From CAG-632 sp963626805 (GTDB taxonomy: Bacteria; Bacillota; Clostridia; Lachnospirales; Lachnospiraceae), in contig CAVFXS010000002.1 of NCBI GenBank assembly GCA_963626805.1, forward strand, positions 1-64,000: 64,000 nucleotides of DNA, written 5' to 3'. Numbering within the stretch: the stretch's first letter is position 1; each line of letters opens with the position of its first letter. The position numbers were made by a program, and so were the translations under genes. The notes below the pieces were generated by a model. The model was not told the DNA's origin and ran no database searches. It was given only the letters and a program-made list of their open reading frames with translations. This document shows, in pieces, positions 26,992 to 35,302 of the stretch.

Positions 26992-27558
26992 CTATGCTTT
27001 CTTCCGTACCGAATAACCAAAACTTCCAAGCTCTGCACCCATTTCATAGTAGCGACCATGGGAATATGCCAGTGGCTTTGCGGCAGAAAGATCAAATGTA
27101 CCCTTTTCATTCATGTATTCTTCACTGACCTGTACATTTACTACCTCTGCAATAAACATATCATGACTTCCGAGCGGAACAATCTCCTTCACCTTGCACT
27201 CAATATTTACAGGGCTCTCCATAATGATCGGCGCATTCACCTTCTGTGCCTCTCCCTTCGTCAGTCCTGCCGCCCGGAACTTGTCCTCATCTCTGCCGGA
27301 GCGGACACCGCAGTAATCAGTGGCCTTTAACAGCTCCTCGGTTGTCAGATTTACGACAAATTCTCCTGTTTCCTTGATCATCGGATACGAATAGCGTTCC
27401 GGGCGAACCGATATATATAACATTGCCGGATCCGAACAGATCGTTCCGGTCCATGCAATGGTCAAAACATTATCATTGCCTGCTTTATCCCGACAGGTTA
27501 CCAACACCGCCGGTAATGGATATAACATATTTCCAGGTTTCCAGCTTACTTTACTCAT
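26992..27558 (-). CDS. flavin reductase-like domain protein
   Basis: A 188-aa FMN-binding split-barrel protein of the flavin reductase/DIM6-NTAB family. Motifs include PAVLVTCRD, TIAWTGTICSDP and a C-terminal PLAYSHGRYYE. Members bind FMN and often reduce free flavin or act as ferredoxin-like partners; the exact role is unclear. The start at 27558 has GAAGGG upstream. It lies 9 bp before aroK, so the two may be cotranscribed. Confidence 0.82.
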   Translation of the reverse strand: MSKVSWKPGNMLYPLPAVLVTCRDKAGNDNVLTIAWTGTICSDPAMLYISVRPERYSYPMIKETGEFVVNLTTEELLKATDYCGVRSGRDEDKFRAAGLTKGEAQKVNAPIIMESPVNIECKVKEIVPLGSHDMFIAEVVNVQVSEEYMNEKGTFDLSAAKPLAYSHGRYYEMGAELGSFGYSVRKKA

Positions 27559-27691
27559 TGTAATACCCTTCTTTCTCATTTTCTGTACTCCACACTCAAG
27601 AATACTTTGTCCCTGCGATTTTGGCAAGTCCTATTGTCAAAAAGTCCTGAAAAATGGTATGATGTTACCAGACTTGAAAGGAGGCCACACG

Positions 27692-28033
27692 ATGGCAGCA
27701 CAATATCTGGACATTGAAAATGTTCCTGAAGATTTACAGAAAAAAGTACATCAGAATCTGGCATTCCGCACCGGAAGCTTCGTCTGGAGGATCAAGTTCA
27801 ACACGCCGTTAAACCCTTCCACCGTAAACGCTTCCACGATGTATCTGACCAATGAGATGGGGGCACCTGTGAATGCCAACATCCGATATAATGCGGATAC
27901 CAATATGATTGAAATCGAACCAGTCCAAGCCTATGCAGAAGGCGTTTTTTACTATCTGAACATCTCTACCAAGGTCCGTTCCAGAGGCGGTCAGCAGTTA
28001 AAAAAACCGATTCAGATCAAGTTCAAGCTATGA
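27692..28033 (+). CDS. Ig-like (Big_5-type) domain protein
   Basis: A 113-aa protein. Most of it resembles an SbsA-type/Big_5 Ig-like domain: FNTPLNPSTVNASTMYLTNE followed by an IEIEPVQAYAEGVFYYLNIS strand pattern. There is no signal peptide, odd for a domain usually on surface proteins, so it may be cytoplasmic or a decayed fragment. The ATG follows AAAGGAGG. Its 3' end overlaps the convergent amidase gene by 6 bp. Confidence 0.6.
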   Translation: MAAQYLDIENVPEDLQKKVHQNLAFRTGSFVWRIKFNTPLNPSTVNASTMYLTNEMGAPVNANIRYNADTNMIEIEPVQAYAEGVFYYLNISTKVRSRGGQQLKKPIQIKFKL

Positions 28034-28744
28034 TACTCGGTCCTTAACAAATCCCAGAAACATCTCCCATTCCTGCGGATTTTCTACATAATATAAAGGG
28101 CATTCCTTGCCCGTCACATCATAATGCCGGATGACATCCGTCTCCGGATCCAGATGATAATACTTGCAAAGCTCTGCCGCCAGTGCTACACATTGATTAT
28201 ATGTAACCGTCGCAAATTCTCCGCTTTCATCCGGATGACAGCACTCAATCGACAGACTGTATGAGTTCGCCTCATTCGAAGCATATGCTACCTCATTCAG
28301 AGGCACGCACTGTATGATTTCTCCATCTAACCCAATAATAAAATGACTGCTGGCGGATGTAATCTGCGTCATTGCCAGTCCTTCGAAATAATCTCGATTT
28401 GCCTGTGCGGATGTCCCCGGATTGGCCGTGTAATGAATCACAATCTTCTTTACATTCTTTAACTCCGTCCCCGGTCTCGAATACGGATTCACCGTCAAAA
28501 ATTCCTCCCGGATATCCAGATCCGGAAACTGCTCTGACGCTGATACAATCGGTTCTGCATGGAATTCCGGTTTTAGCCGTTCCATCAGTCCGACGGTTCC
28601 TTCCTTCGTACCGCCCGTTGCCTGAATCAGAAATACCGCTCCCAGAATAACTGCCAGAATGCCACCGGCTGTCGGCATAACTTTACACATCTTCTGCATG
28701 CGTTTCATCTTCTGTTGCTTATGCTGTTCTTCCCTGCTGCCCAC
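28028..28744 (-). CDS. N-acetylmuramoyl-L-alanine amidase (Amidase_2)
   Basis: A 238-aa membrane-anchored protein with a TM segment at about 24-45. The Amidase_2 domain spans about 75-215, with zinc-ligand His in IVIHYTAN and in VIRHYDVTG and the catalytic-type SIECC strand. It cleaves the lactyl bond between MurNAc and L-Ala. Translation starts at GTG 28744; AAGGAGAG lies 7 nt upstream inside the preceding 52-codon ORF, whose TGA abuts the GTG. It is probably coupled to that ORF. Confidence 0.88.
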   Translation of the reverse strand: MGSREEQHKQQKMKRMQKMCKVMPTAGGILAVILGAVFLIQATGGTKEGTVGLMERLKPEFHAEPIVSASEQFPDLDIREEFLTVNPYSRPGTELKNVKKIVIHYTANPGTSAQANRDYFEGLAMTQITSASSHFIIGLDGEIIQCVPLNEVAYASNEANSYSLSIECCHPDESGEFATVTYNQCVALAAELCKYYHLDPETDVIRHYDVTGKECPLYYVENPQEWEMFLGFVKDRVS

Positions 28745-28903
28745 TCAAGCTCTCTCCTTTTCTTCCGTTGCTGACTGCTCCGCAGATAAATCGTAACTGC
28801 GTACTATGTATCCTGCAATCCCTCCGGCTTCCTGCCACGGAATCCGGTTCGTTCCGTTGGCAGAAAACCTATCTGCAAAGCAGCCGGCATACTGGTATCT
28901 CAT
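28745..28903 (-). CDS. cryptic 52-aa ORF translationally coupled to the amidase
   Basis: An ATG at 28903 (preceded by GGGAAG) opens a 52-codon frame ending in TGA that directly abuts the amidase GTG. It reads MRYQYAGCFA, DRFSANGTNR, IPWQEAGGIA, GYIVRSYDLS and an acidic tail. The frame continues about 12 codons upstream without a start, to an in-frame stop. The composition looks protein-like, and its end holds the amidase ribosome-binding site. It may be a small protein or a degraded 3' remnant. The rest of 28904-29178 holds only the next promoter. Confidence 0.45.
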   Translation of the reverse strand: MRYQYAGCFADRFSANGTNRIPWQEAGGIAGYIVRSYDLSAEQSATEEKERA

Positions 28904-29081
28904 CAAATACTTCCCTGTCAGGAAACCTGGGTTCTCGTTCTATACGACTGCTGAATTGTCATCATCTATAAATTATTCTATGCTATAGTTTTTTTAATGT
29001 TCCTTCCGATAACTGTCTCTGGTTCATACTTTATTCCTTTTTCCCTATGAAAACTTTTAGAAATTCTGACATTTTTCTTAA

Positions 29082-29110
29082 TTGTATTCCCGTACCAAGT
29101 ACGATATAAT
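29082..29110 (+). promoter_or_regulatory. promoter of the small HD gene
   Basis: TTGTAT (29082-29087) and TATAAT (29105-29110) with a 17-bp spacer, 69 bp upstream of the ATG at 29179. Confidence 0.75.
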
Positions 29111-29178
29111 AACAGTAATATATCTATCCGTAACCTGCCTTGTACAGGCATAAATAATGCATTACCAAGGAGAATTTT

Positions 29179-29616
29179 ATGCTGGAAAAAGCCATTGCAA
29201 TTGCAGTTGAAGCCCATCGCGGACAATTGGACAAAGCCGGACAACCATACATCCTGCATCCCATGCGTGTCATGCTGGCCGGAAAGACCCAGTCGGAAAT
29301 GATCTGCGGGATTCTGCATGATGTCATCGAAGATACTCCGATTTCTATTGAAATGCTGCAGGCGGAAGGCTTCTCACCGGAGGTCCTGAATGCACTGCGT
29401 TTATTAACCCATGACCGTAAGGTGCCATATCAGCTTTATATTGAACAGCTGTCTGCCGACCGTCTGGCAACCCAGGTGAAATTGTATGATCTTCATGACA
29501 ATATGAATCGCTCCCGTCTCGGCATGCTGACGATTGAGGATAAACGCCGCATGACCAAATACCAGCGTTCCTACGAGTATTTATCGCAGATCCAGAATTC
29601 CCGTGATCTACCATAA
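29179..29616 (+). CDS. small HD domain protein (SpoT/MESH1-like hydrolase)
   Basis: A 145-aa protein resembling the hydrolase half of RelA/SpoT: HRGQLDK, YILHPMRV and ILHDVIEDT give the metal-binding His and HD pair, with ED downstream. Such small HD proteins (MESH1-like) may hydrolyse (p)ppGpp, but the length is short of full SpoT hydrolase domains, so function is unproven. The ATG follows AAGGAG. Confidence 0.75.
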   Translation: MLEKAIAIAVEAHRGQLDKAGQPYILHPMRVMLAGKTQSEMICGILHDVIEDTPISIEMLQAEGFSPEVLNALRLLTHDRKVPYQLYIEQLSADRLATQVKLYDLHDNMNRSRLGMLTIEDKRRMTKYQRSYEYLSQIQNSRDLP

Positions 29617-29630
29617 ATCTTTGCATAAAT

Positions 29631-29695
29631 AAACCCTCTGTACAGGAGAATATCACATCCGACCTTATGTGATACCCTCCTGCACAGAGGGTTTT
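29631..29695. terminator. bidirectional-looking hairpin terminator
   Basis: AAACCCTCTGTGCA-like arms (AAACCCTCTGTACAGGAG/CTCCTGCACAGAGGGTTT) form a long stem with an inner hairpin, followed by TTTTCTTTT. It sits between the small HD gene and the convergent lipoprotein gene and could serve both. Confidence 0.8.
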
Positions 29696-29715
29696 CTTTT
29701 AACTCTGACTTCTGT

Positions 29716-30210
29716 TTATTTTGCTGCCGTATATGTATCGATCACAGTCTCTGCTTCCCCTTTATCATCGCATACACAGAGAATCACGCAGTTACCGGCA
29801 GTTTCAATCACAGGATTCTCAAGCTTTGGAACCTCATTGGCATTATAGCTCTGGAATGACTGGAGCTGAGCGGCTACACGATTCTGAACCGCTGTCTTGA
29901 CCGTATCCACATCCTCTGCTGTCTTTGCCTTAATAACTGCAATCTCTTCTGCGGTTGCATTCGTACTCAGGTAAGCCTTGCCGGAATCCACGATTTCCGC
30001 ATCAATTCCGTAAAGAGCCAGCACCTTATCCAGCTCTACCTCAGAAAGCTGATCCTGAAAGGTTACGGATGCCTTCATATCATCTGCCAATGCAACCGGA
30101 TCAATATCAACATCTGCATTGCCGTTTCCACAGCCTGCAAGTCCGAGCACCATCATAGCTGCCAGACCGGCAGCCACTACCTTTTTCATTTTTTTCCACA
30201 TCATTTTCAT
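29716..30210 (-). CDS. DUF4358 lipoprotein
   Basis: A 164-aa lipoprotein with a signal peptide and lipobox LAGC at about residue 24-27. The remainder is a small alpha/beta domain of the DUF4358 family, common in Lachnospiraceae and of unknown function. The ATG follows GGAGG. It lies 12 bp after the SGNH hydrolase gene, so the two form a surface-protein operon. Confidence 0.8.
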   Translation of the reverse strand: MKMMWKKMKKVVAAGLAAMMVLGLAGCGNGNADVDIDPVALADDMKASVTFQDQLSEVELDKVLALYGIDAEIVDSGKAYLSTNATAEEIAVIKAKTAEDVDTVKTAVQNRVAAQLQSFQSYNANEVPKLENPVIETAGNCVILCVCDDKGEAETVIDTYTAAK

Positions 30211-30222
30211 AGCAACATCCTC

Positions 30223-31071
30223 CTAATTTATCTCATATGTGTTGTCCTTCAGATAATTCAACCAAACTGCACAATATTCCTTATTACAATGCACGCCATC
30301 CGTACTGGCATTTGCCGGAAGCGCTCCATCCGGGCCCGCCAGTGCAGACGCAACATCCAGATATACAACATTCTGATCCTTGCATACCTGCTCTACCATT
30401 TCATTAAAATGCCTTACATTATCATTATTATAAATCGGATCCGTCGCAGAACGTGCTGCCGATACCGGAATAATGTTCTCAACATAAATGATGGCATCCG
30501 GCTCCAGCTGCTTTACATCATGAAGCAGCTTCGTATACTGCTCAATGAACAGATCATCATACGGCCAGCCCAGCTCATTTACGCCAAACATAATATATAT
30601 CTTCTTATATTTCTCCTCCTGAAGTGCGTCCATAACGGTCACCGTTCGTCCGTCCTCCAGCGTTACGATCTTATCTTCATAAATTCTTGAAATACTCAGT
30701 CCCTTCGAACAATATGCCTTAATATTGCTGAGACTGGTATACAGCATAAAGCCCTCTGTCCGGGAATCCCCGATAAACAGTGCATCATCAAAATATGAAT
30801 CCTCTACCTGTTTATCTACCTTTATATATTCCCGATTCACATCGCTCGGACTTACCTTCGGTGTACCAACTGTATATAAATAAAGCTTCTGCCGCTCTAC
30901 GACCTTCCCCCACTCTCCGGAATGATTGCCTCCGCCAAGCCCTCCTGCCGGCTTTTTCGTGAATACTATCGCCGCTGCAACAATCAAACATATTATAACA
31001 ATTCCTATGATAATGAACAGATTCCGTTTCCTGACACGTTCCCTGTAACTGCTTTTATAATTTAGAGGCAT
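30223..31071 (-). CDS. membrane-anchored SGNH/GDSL hydrolase
   Basis: A 282-aa protein with an N-terminal membrane anchor (about 17-38). The SGNH hydrolase domain has GDSRTEG (catalytic Ser), MFGVNELGW (block III Asn) and a C-terminal DGVHCN (Asp and His). These enzymes commonly remove acyl groups from cell-wall glycans or polysaccharides. The partner lipoprotein gene follows after 12 bp. Confidence 0.82.
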   Translation of the reverse strand: MPLNYKSSYRERVRKRNLFIIIGIVIICLIVAAAIVFTKKPAGGLGGGNHSGEWGKVVERQKLYLYTVGTPKVSPSDVNREYIKVDKQVEDSYFDDALFIGDSRTEGFMLYTSLSNIKAYCSKGLSISRIYEDKIVTLEDGRTVTVMDALQEEKYKKIYIMFGVNELGWPYDDLFIEQYTKLLHDVKQLEPDAIIYVENIIPVSAARSATDPIYNNDNVRHFNEMVEQVCKDQNVVYLDVASALAGPDGALPANASTDGVHCNKEYCAVWLNYLKDNTYEIN

Positions 31072-31235
31072 AACTGCACTCCTTCCTGAGCTGTTTCTTC
31101 CTTTTTCCTGCCTTTTAATGCGCTGTTTATTATATCACGGTTTCATAAAAATAACTATCCCCAATTCTTACATTTTTCTGTATCAACCACCTCTTTTTAT
31201 ATACATCTGTAACAAATTTTATGGTCGATTTTCTC

Positions 31236-31249
31236 TACCATATATGGTA
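31236..31249. promoter_or_regulatory. 14-bp perfect palindrome, candidate operator
   Basis: TACCATATATGGTA lies 43 bp upstream of the aldose-epimerase-like gene's start, in the 221-bp divergent region. It is self-complementary and has no adjacent U-run, so a repressor site is more likely than a terminator. Confidence 0.5.
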
Positions 31250-31292
31250 AAATGTGATTATTGTATTTTGTATAAAAGGGGAGGTTTTCATA

Positions 31293-32309
31293 ATGAGTCC
31301 TATTCAAGCACAAACCATTAATTACAAAGGAGAACCATGCATCGAACTGCGGGCAGGCAGCTATCTGTCCATGATCGCTCCGGGCATCGGCAGCAATGTC
31401 ATCCGGCTCTGCGATGAAGCACATGACATTGAGATTTTCCGTTATGATGAAGAAACCACAATCGAAGAAATCAAACAATCTCCGGAAGTTTACGGACTGC
31501 CGACGCTTTATCTTCCAAACCGTCTGGACAGCGGTCGTTTAAAGACCTCGGATGCTCTTTATCAACTGGATATTAACGAGTCAGCTCTCGGAAACTTTAT
31601 TCACGGTTTTTTGCACAAACGTCAGCATACCATTGTATCCTTAACCACTACTGATGATGCAGCTATTGCTGTTACAGAATATGTGTATGACGATAAGGAT
31701 GATTATTTCAAATACCTTCCTATCGCATTTAAGGCAGAGTTTACCTTTACCCTTTCAGAAGACGGACTTTTCTATTCTTTTACCATGACGAATCTGTCAA
31801 AAATGCAGATGCCATATGGTGTCTGCACACATACCACAATGATGGGACCTTTCACCTCAGACGGCAAGGGCGAGGACATGCGTCTGTACGTACCGATCGG
31901 TGAGAAATGGCAGTTGAATGACCGTTGTCTGCCAACCGGTATCTTTATGCCATTGGACAACCATGACCGTCAGTACCTGACCGGTTCCATGGTTCCGGTA
32001 AAACAGATCATCAACAATGATGTCTATTATGCGGAAATGGGCGATATGGACGGCAAACCGTTTTACGGAATCGTTGCAACCGATGTTGCCAGCGGAAAAG
32101 AAATCCGTTATGAAGTATCCCGGGATTACAAGTTCTGGGTCATCTGGAACGACTGGGGTGAGAAGGGATATTTCTGCCCGGAGCCTATGACTTGGATGAT
32201 TGATGCACCGAATCTTCCACTGGCACCGGATGATACCGGTTACACGGAGCTGGCTCCCGGTGAAAGTAAAACCGTTACCCAGCATTTTTACACTGTGATT
32301 CCGGAATAA
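31293..32309 (+). CDS. aldose 1-epimerase-like protein
   Basis: A 338-aa galactose-mutarotase-fold protein. Motifs such as NFIHGFLHKRQH and YGVCTHTTMMGPF and a C-terminal TQHFYTV strand match the family, which interconverts sugar anomers. The start at 31293 has GGGGAGG upstream. It precedes the cellobiose phosphorylase gene and may supply the correct glucose anomer for it. That pairing is inference, because cellobiose phosphorylase has its own promoter. Confidence 0.75.
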   Translation: MSPIQAQTINYKGEPCIELRAGSYLSMIAPGIGSNVIRLCDEAHDIEIFRYDEETTIEEIKQSPEVYGLPTLYLPNRLDSGRLKTSDALYQLDINESALGNFIHGFLHKRQHTIVSLTTTDDAAIAVTEYVYDDKDDYFKYLPIAFKAEFTFTLSEDGLFYSFTMTNLSKMQMPYGVCTHTTMMGPFTSDGKGEDMRLYVPIGEKWQLNDRCLPTGIFMPLDNHDRQYLTGSMVPVKQIINNDVYYAEMGDMDGKPFYGIVATDVASGKEIRYEVSRDYKFWVIWNDWGEKGYFCPEPMTWMIDAPNLPLAPDDTGYTELAPGESKTVTQHFYTVIPE

Positions 32310-32345
32310 TTGCAAAAGGATATCGGTTATTTTCTGTTGTTTTTC

Positions 32346-32374
32346 TTGTTTTTATGCCATGAATACGATATAAT
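32346..32374 (+). promoter_or_regulatory. promoter of cellobiose phosphorylase
   Basis: TTGTTT (32346-32351) and TATAAT (32369-32374) with a 17-bp spacer. A short GACC/GGTC hairpin sits in the 5' leader before GGGAGG. Confidence 0.75.
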
Positions 32375-32428
32375 GGATTTTAAGAGACCCCATGCGGTCC
32401 GCTAGAATAAAGGGAGGTACACACACAC

Positions 32429-34885
32429 ATGAAATTCGGTTATTTTGACGACCAAAACAAAGAGTACGTGATTACAAATCCTAAGACTCCATACCCATGG
32501 ATCAACTACTTAGGAAATCAGGATTTCTTCTCACTTATTTCCAATACAGCTGGTGGCTACAGCTTCTATAAGGACGCAAGACTTAGAAGAATTACACGTT
32601 ACCGTTACAACAACGTTCCAGTTGATATGGGTGGACGTTATTTCTACATTAATGATGATGACAATATCTGGTCACCGGGCTGGTCTCCGGTCAAGAAGGA
32701 TCTGGAGTTCTACGAGTGCCGTCATGGTATGGGTTATACCGTAATCAGCGGTAAGAGCAACGGTCTGAAGGCTACAGTTACTTTCTTCGTACCAAACAAT
32801 TACAAGGGCGAGGTTCAGAAGGTGACTCTGAAGAACGAAGGAACCACTCCAAAGGAATTCAAGTTCTTCTCGTTCCTGGAATGGTGCTTATGGAATGCCG
32901 AAGATGATTCCACGAACTTCCAGAGAAACTTCAACACCGGTGAAGTAGAAGTTGAAGGTTCTACTTTATTCCACAAGACCGAATACAAAGAGCGTCGTGA
33001 TCATTTCGCATTCTATACAGTTAACTCTGAGATCGAAGGATATGACTGTGACCGCGAGACCTTCATGGGATTATATAACGGATTTGGCAATCCACAGGCC
33101 GTTTTAGCAGGTAAGGCTAACAACTCAAAGGCTGACGGATGGTCACCAATCGCTTCTCACTGCCTGAACATCAGCCTGGCTCCTGGTGAGTCTAAGGATC
33201 TGGTATTCATCCTTGGCTATGTTGAGAATCCACAGGAAGAAAAGTTCAATGCAGACGGCTCTATGAACAAGTCAAGAGCTTATGCAATGATCGAACAGTT
33301 CAATACAACCGAAAAGGTAGATGCAGCACTGGCTGAATTAAAGCAGAGCTGGACAGATCTGCTTTCTAAGTACACCGTTAATACTCCGGATGACAAGATG
33401 AACCGTATGGTTAACATCTGGAATCAGTATCAGTGTATGGTTACCTTTAATATGTCACGTTCCGCTTCTTACTTCGAGAGTGGTATCGGCCGTGGTATGG
33501 GATTCCGTGATTCCAACCAGGATTTACTTGGTTTCGTTCATCAGATTCCGGATCGTGCAAGAGAAAGAATTCTGGATCTTGCTGCTACCCAGTTCGAAGA
33601 TGGCGGTTGCTTCCATCAGTATCAGCCACTTACCAAGAAGGGCAACGATGCAGTCGGCGGTGACTTCTCAGATGATCCATTATGGATGATCCTTTCAACT
33701 GCTGCATACATTAAGGAGACCGGTGATTATTCAATTCTGGATGAGATGGTTCCTTACAGAAATGATGAGAAATTAGCTCAGCCTATGATGCATCATTTAC
33801 AGCAGTCCTTCTACCGTGTAGTTAACAATGTAGGTCCTCACGGTCTTCCACTCTCCATGAGAGCTGACTGGAACGACTGTCTGAATCTGTCTTGCTTCTC
33901 AAATACTCCGGGTGAGAGCTTCCAGACATGGACTTCACCAAAGTATGGCGATGACAAGTACTCAAAGGTTGCTGAGTCATTATTTGTAGCAACTCTGTTT
34001 ACATACGCCGGTCCTGAATATGTAGCACTTTGCAAGCATCAGGGATTGAATGATAAGGCTGAAGCAGCTCAGGCTGAGATCGACAAGATGAAGAACCTGA
34101 TCTGTGAATACGGCTATGATGGCGAATGGTTCTTACGTGCATACGATGACTTCGGACGTAAGGTTGGTTCTAAGGAATGTGAAGAGGGTAAGATCTTCAT
34201 TGAGCCACAGGGCTTCGCTGTTATGTCTGAGATTGGCAAGGACAAGGGTTATGACTTAAAGACTCTGGAAAGCATTGATAAGTATTTGAACTGCAAGCAT
34301 GGTCTTGTATTAAATAATCCGGCATTTACCAAGTATTACATTGAGTACGGTGAGATTTCTACTTATCCGGCCGGTTACAAAGAGAATGCAGGTATCTTCT
34401 GCCATAACAACGCATGGATTATCTGTGCGGAAGCATATGTTGGGCACGGTGATAAGGCATTTGAGTACTACTCAAAGATCGCACCTGCTTACTTAGAGGA
34501 TATTTCTGATTTACACAGGACTGAGCCTTATGTATATGCTCAGATGATCGCAGGTAAGGATGCAGGCCGTTTCGGTGAGGCTAAGAACAGCTGGTTAACC
34601 GGTACTGCTGCATGGAACTTCGTAGCAGTTTCTCAGTATATGCTGGGTATCATTCCTGACTATGACGGACTGAAGATTGATCCTTCGATTCCTTCTGCAT
34701 GGGATGGATTCAAGGCTACTCGTCAGTTCCGGAATGCAACCTACCAGATTACCGTTAGCAATCCTTCTCATGTCAGCAAGGGTGTTAAGAGCGTAACCGT
34801 TGATGGCAATGCAATCGAAGGAAATGTTCTTCCGGTATTTGCTGATGGCAAGGAACATACTGTTGAAGTTGTTTTAGGCGAATAA
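32429..34885 (+). CDS. cbp: cellobiose phosphorylase (GH94)
   Basis: An 818-aa GH94 enzyme that cleaves cellobiose with phosphate into glucose 1-phosphate and glucose. Landmarks are YPWINYLGN near the N-terminus, FRDSNQDLLG near residue 358, and RADWNDCLNL, which holds the catalytic acid. The length is typical. The gene is rich in AAG, TAC, AAC and GAC codons, unlike its neighbours, which suggests high expression. It is cytoplasmic, with no signal peptide, implying a cellobiose importer elsewhere. Confidence 0.95.
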   Translation: MKFGYFDDQNKEYVITNPKTPYPWINYLGNQDFFSLISNTAGGYSFYKDARLRRITRYRYNNVPVDMGGRYFYINDDDNIWSPGWSPVKKDLEFYECRHGMGYTVISGKSNGLKATVTFFVPNNYKGEVQKVTLKNEGTTPKEFKFFSFLEWCLWNAEDDSTNFQRNFNTGEVEVEGSTLFHKTEYKERRDHFAFYTVNSEIEGYDCDRETFMGLYNGFGNPQAVLAGKANNSKADGWSPIASHCLNISLAPGESKDLVFILGYVENPQEEKFNADGSMNKSRAYAMIEQFNTTEKVDAALAELKQSWTDLLSKYTVNTPDDKMNRMVNIWNQYQCMVTFNMSRSASYFESGIGRGMGFRDSNQDLLGFVHQIPDRARERILDLAATQFEDGGCFHQYQPLTKKGNDAVGGDFSDDPLWMILSTAAYIKETGDYSILDEMVPYRNDEKLAQPMMHHLQQSFYRVVNNVGPHGLPLSMRADWNDCLNLSCFSNTPGESFQTWTSPKYGDDKYSKVAESLFVATLFTYAGPEYVALCKHQGLNDKAEAAQAEIDKMKNLICEYGYDGEWFLRAYDDFGRKVGSKECEEGKIFIEPQGFAVMSEIGKDKGYDLKTLESIDKYLNCKHGLVLNNPAFTKYYIEYGEISTYPAGYKENAGIFCHNNAWIICAEAYVGHGDKAFEYYSKIAPAYLEDISDLHRTEPYVYAQMIAGKDAGRFGEAKNSWLTGTAAWNFVAVSQYMLGIIPDYDGLKIDPSIPSAWDGFKATRQFRNATYQITVSNPSHVSKGVKSVTVDGNAIEGNVLPVFADGKEHTVEVVLGE

Positions 34886-34916
34886 ATAAGTTCTGAGATT
34901 TATTTCAGTAAAATTA

Positions 34917-34945
34917 TAAGGCGTTCACTTGATGTGGACGCCTTA
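34917..34945. terminator. terminator between cellobiose phosphorylase and ACP genes
   Basis: TAAGGCGT/ACGCCTTA stem with a 13-nt loop, flanked by TTTCTT on the plus strand and by AAAATTA on the other side. It can serve both convergent genes. Confidence 0.75.
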
Positions 34946-34985
34946 TTTCTTATCATTTATGTGGCAATCTATCTGCATATACCCC

Positions 34986-35219
34986 CTATACTTCTATCCC
35001 CTGCTCCTTTAAGTAGTTAATTACATCTTCGACTGTATGTAACTCTGCTACATCATCTGCAGGTATTTCAACATTAAATGCATCTTCAATTGCCATAACT
35101 AATTCGAATAAATCTAATGAGTCAGCGTCCAAATCTTCTTTGAAAGAGGTTTCAAGTTCAATGTTATTCTCGTCAACTCTCAGCTGCTCTGAAATAATAC
35201 TCTTCATCTTTTCAAACAT
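34986..35219 (-). CDS. acpP: acyl carrier protein
   Basis: A 77-aa acidic protein with the DADSLDLFELV motif, whose Ser (in DSL) takes the phosphopantetheine arm. The overall pattern is that of fatty-acid ACP. It lies alone, away from a fab cluster, so it may be a second copy serving another pathway. Confidence 0.92.
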   Translation of the reverse strand: MFEKMKSIISEQLRVDENNIELETSFKEDLDADSLDLFELVMAIEDAFNVEIPADDVAELHTVEDVINYLKEQGIEV

Positions 35220-35302
35220 TTTAATTCTAGCTCCTTTTATTCAAGCGTTATTTCACCCGCTAATACAGAAGTAATATACAACAGTGCATTATTGATGTCA
35301 AC

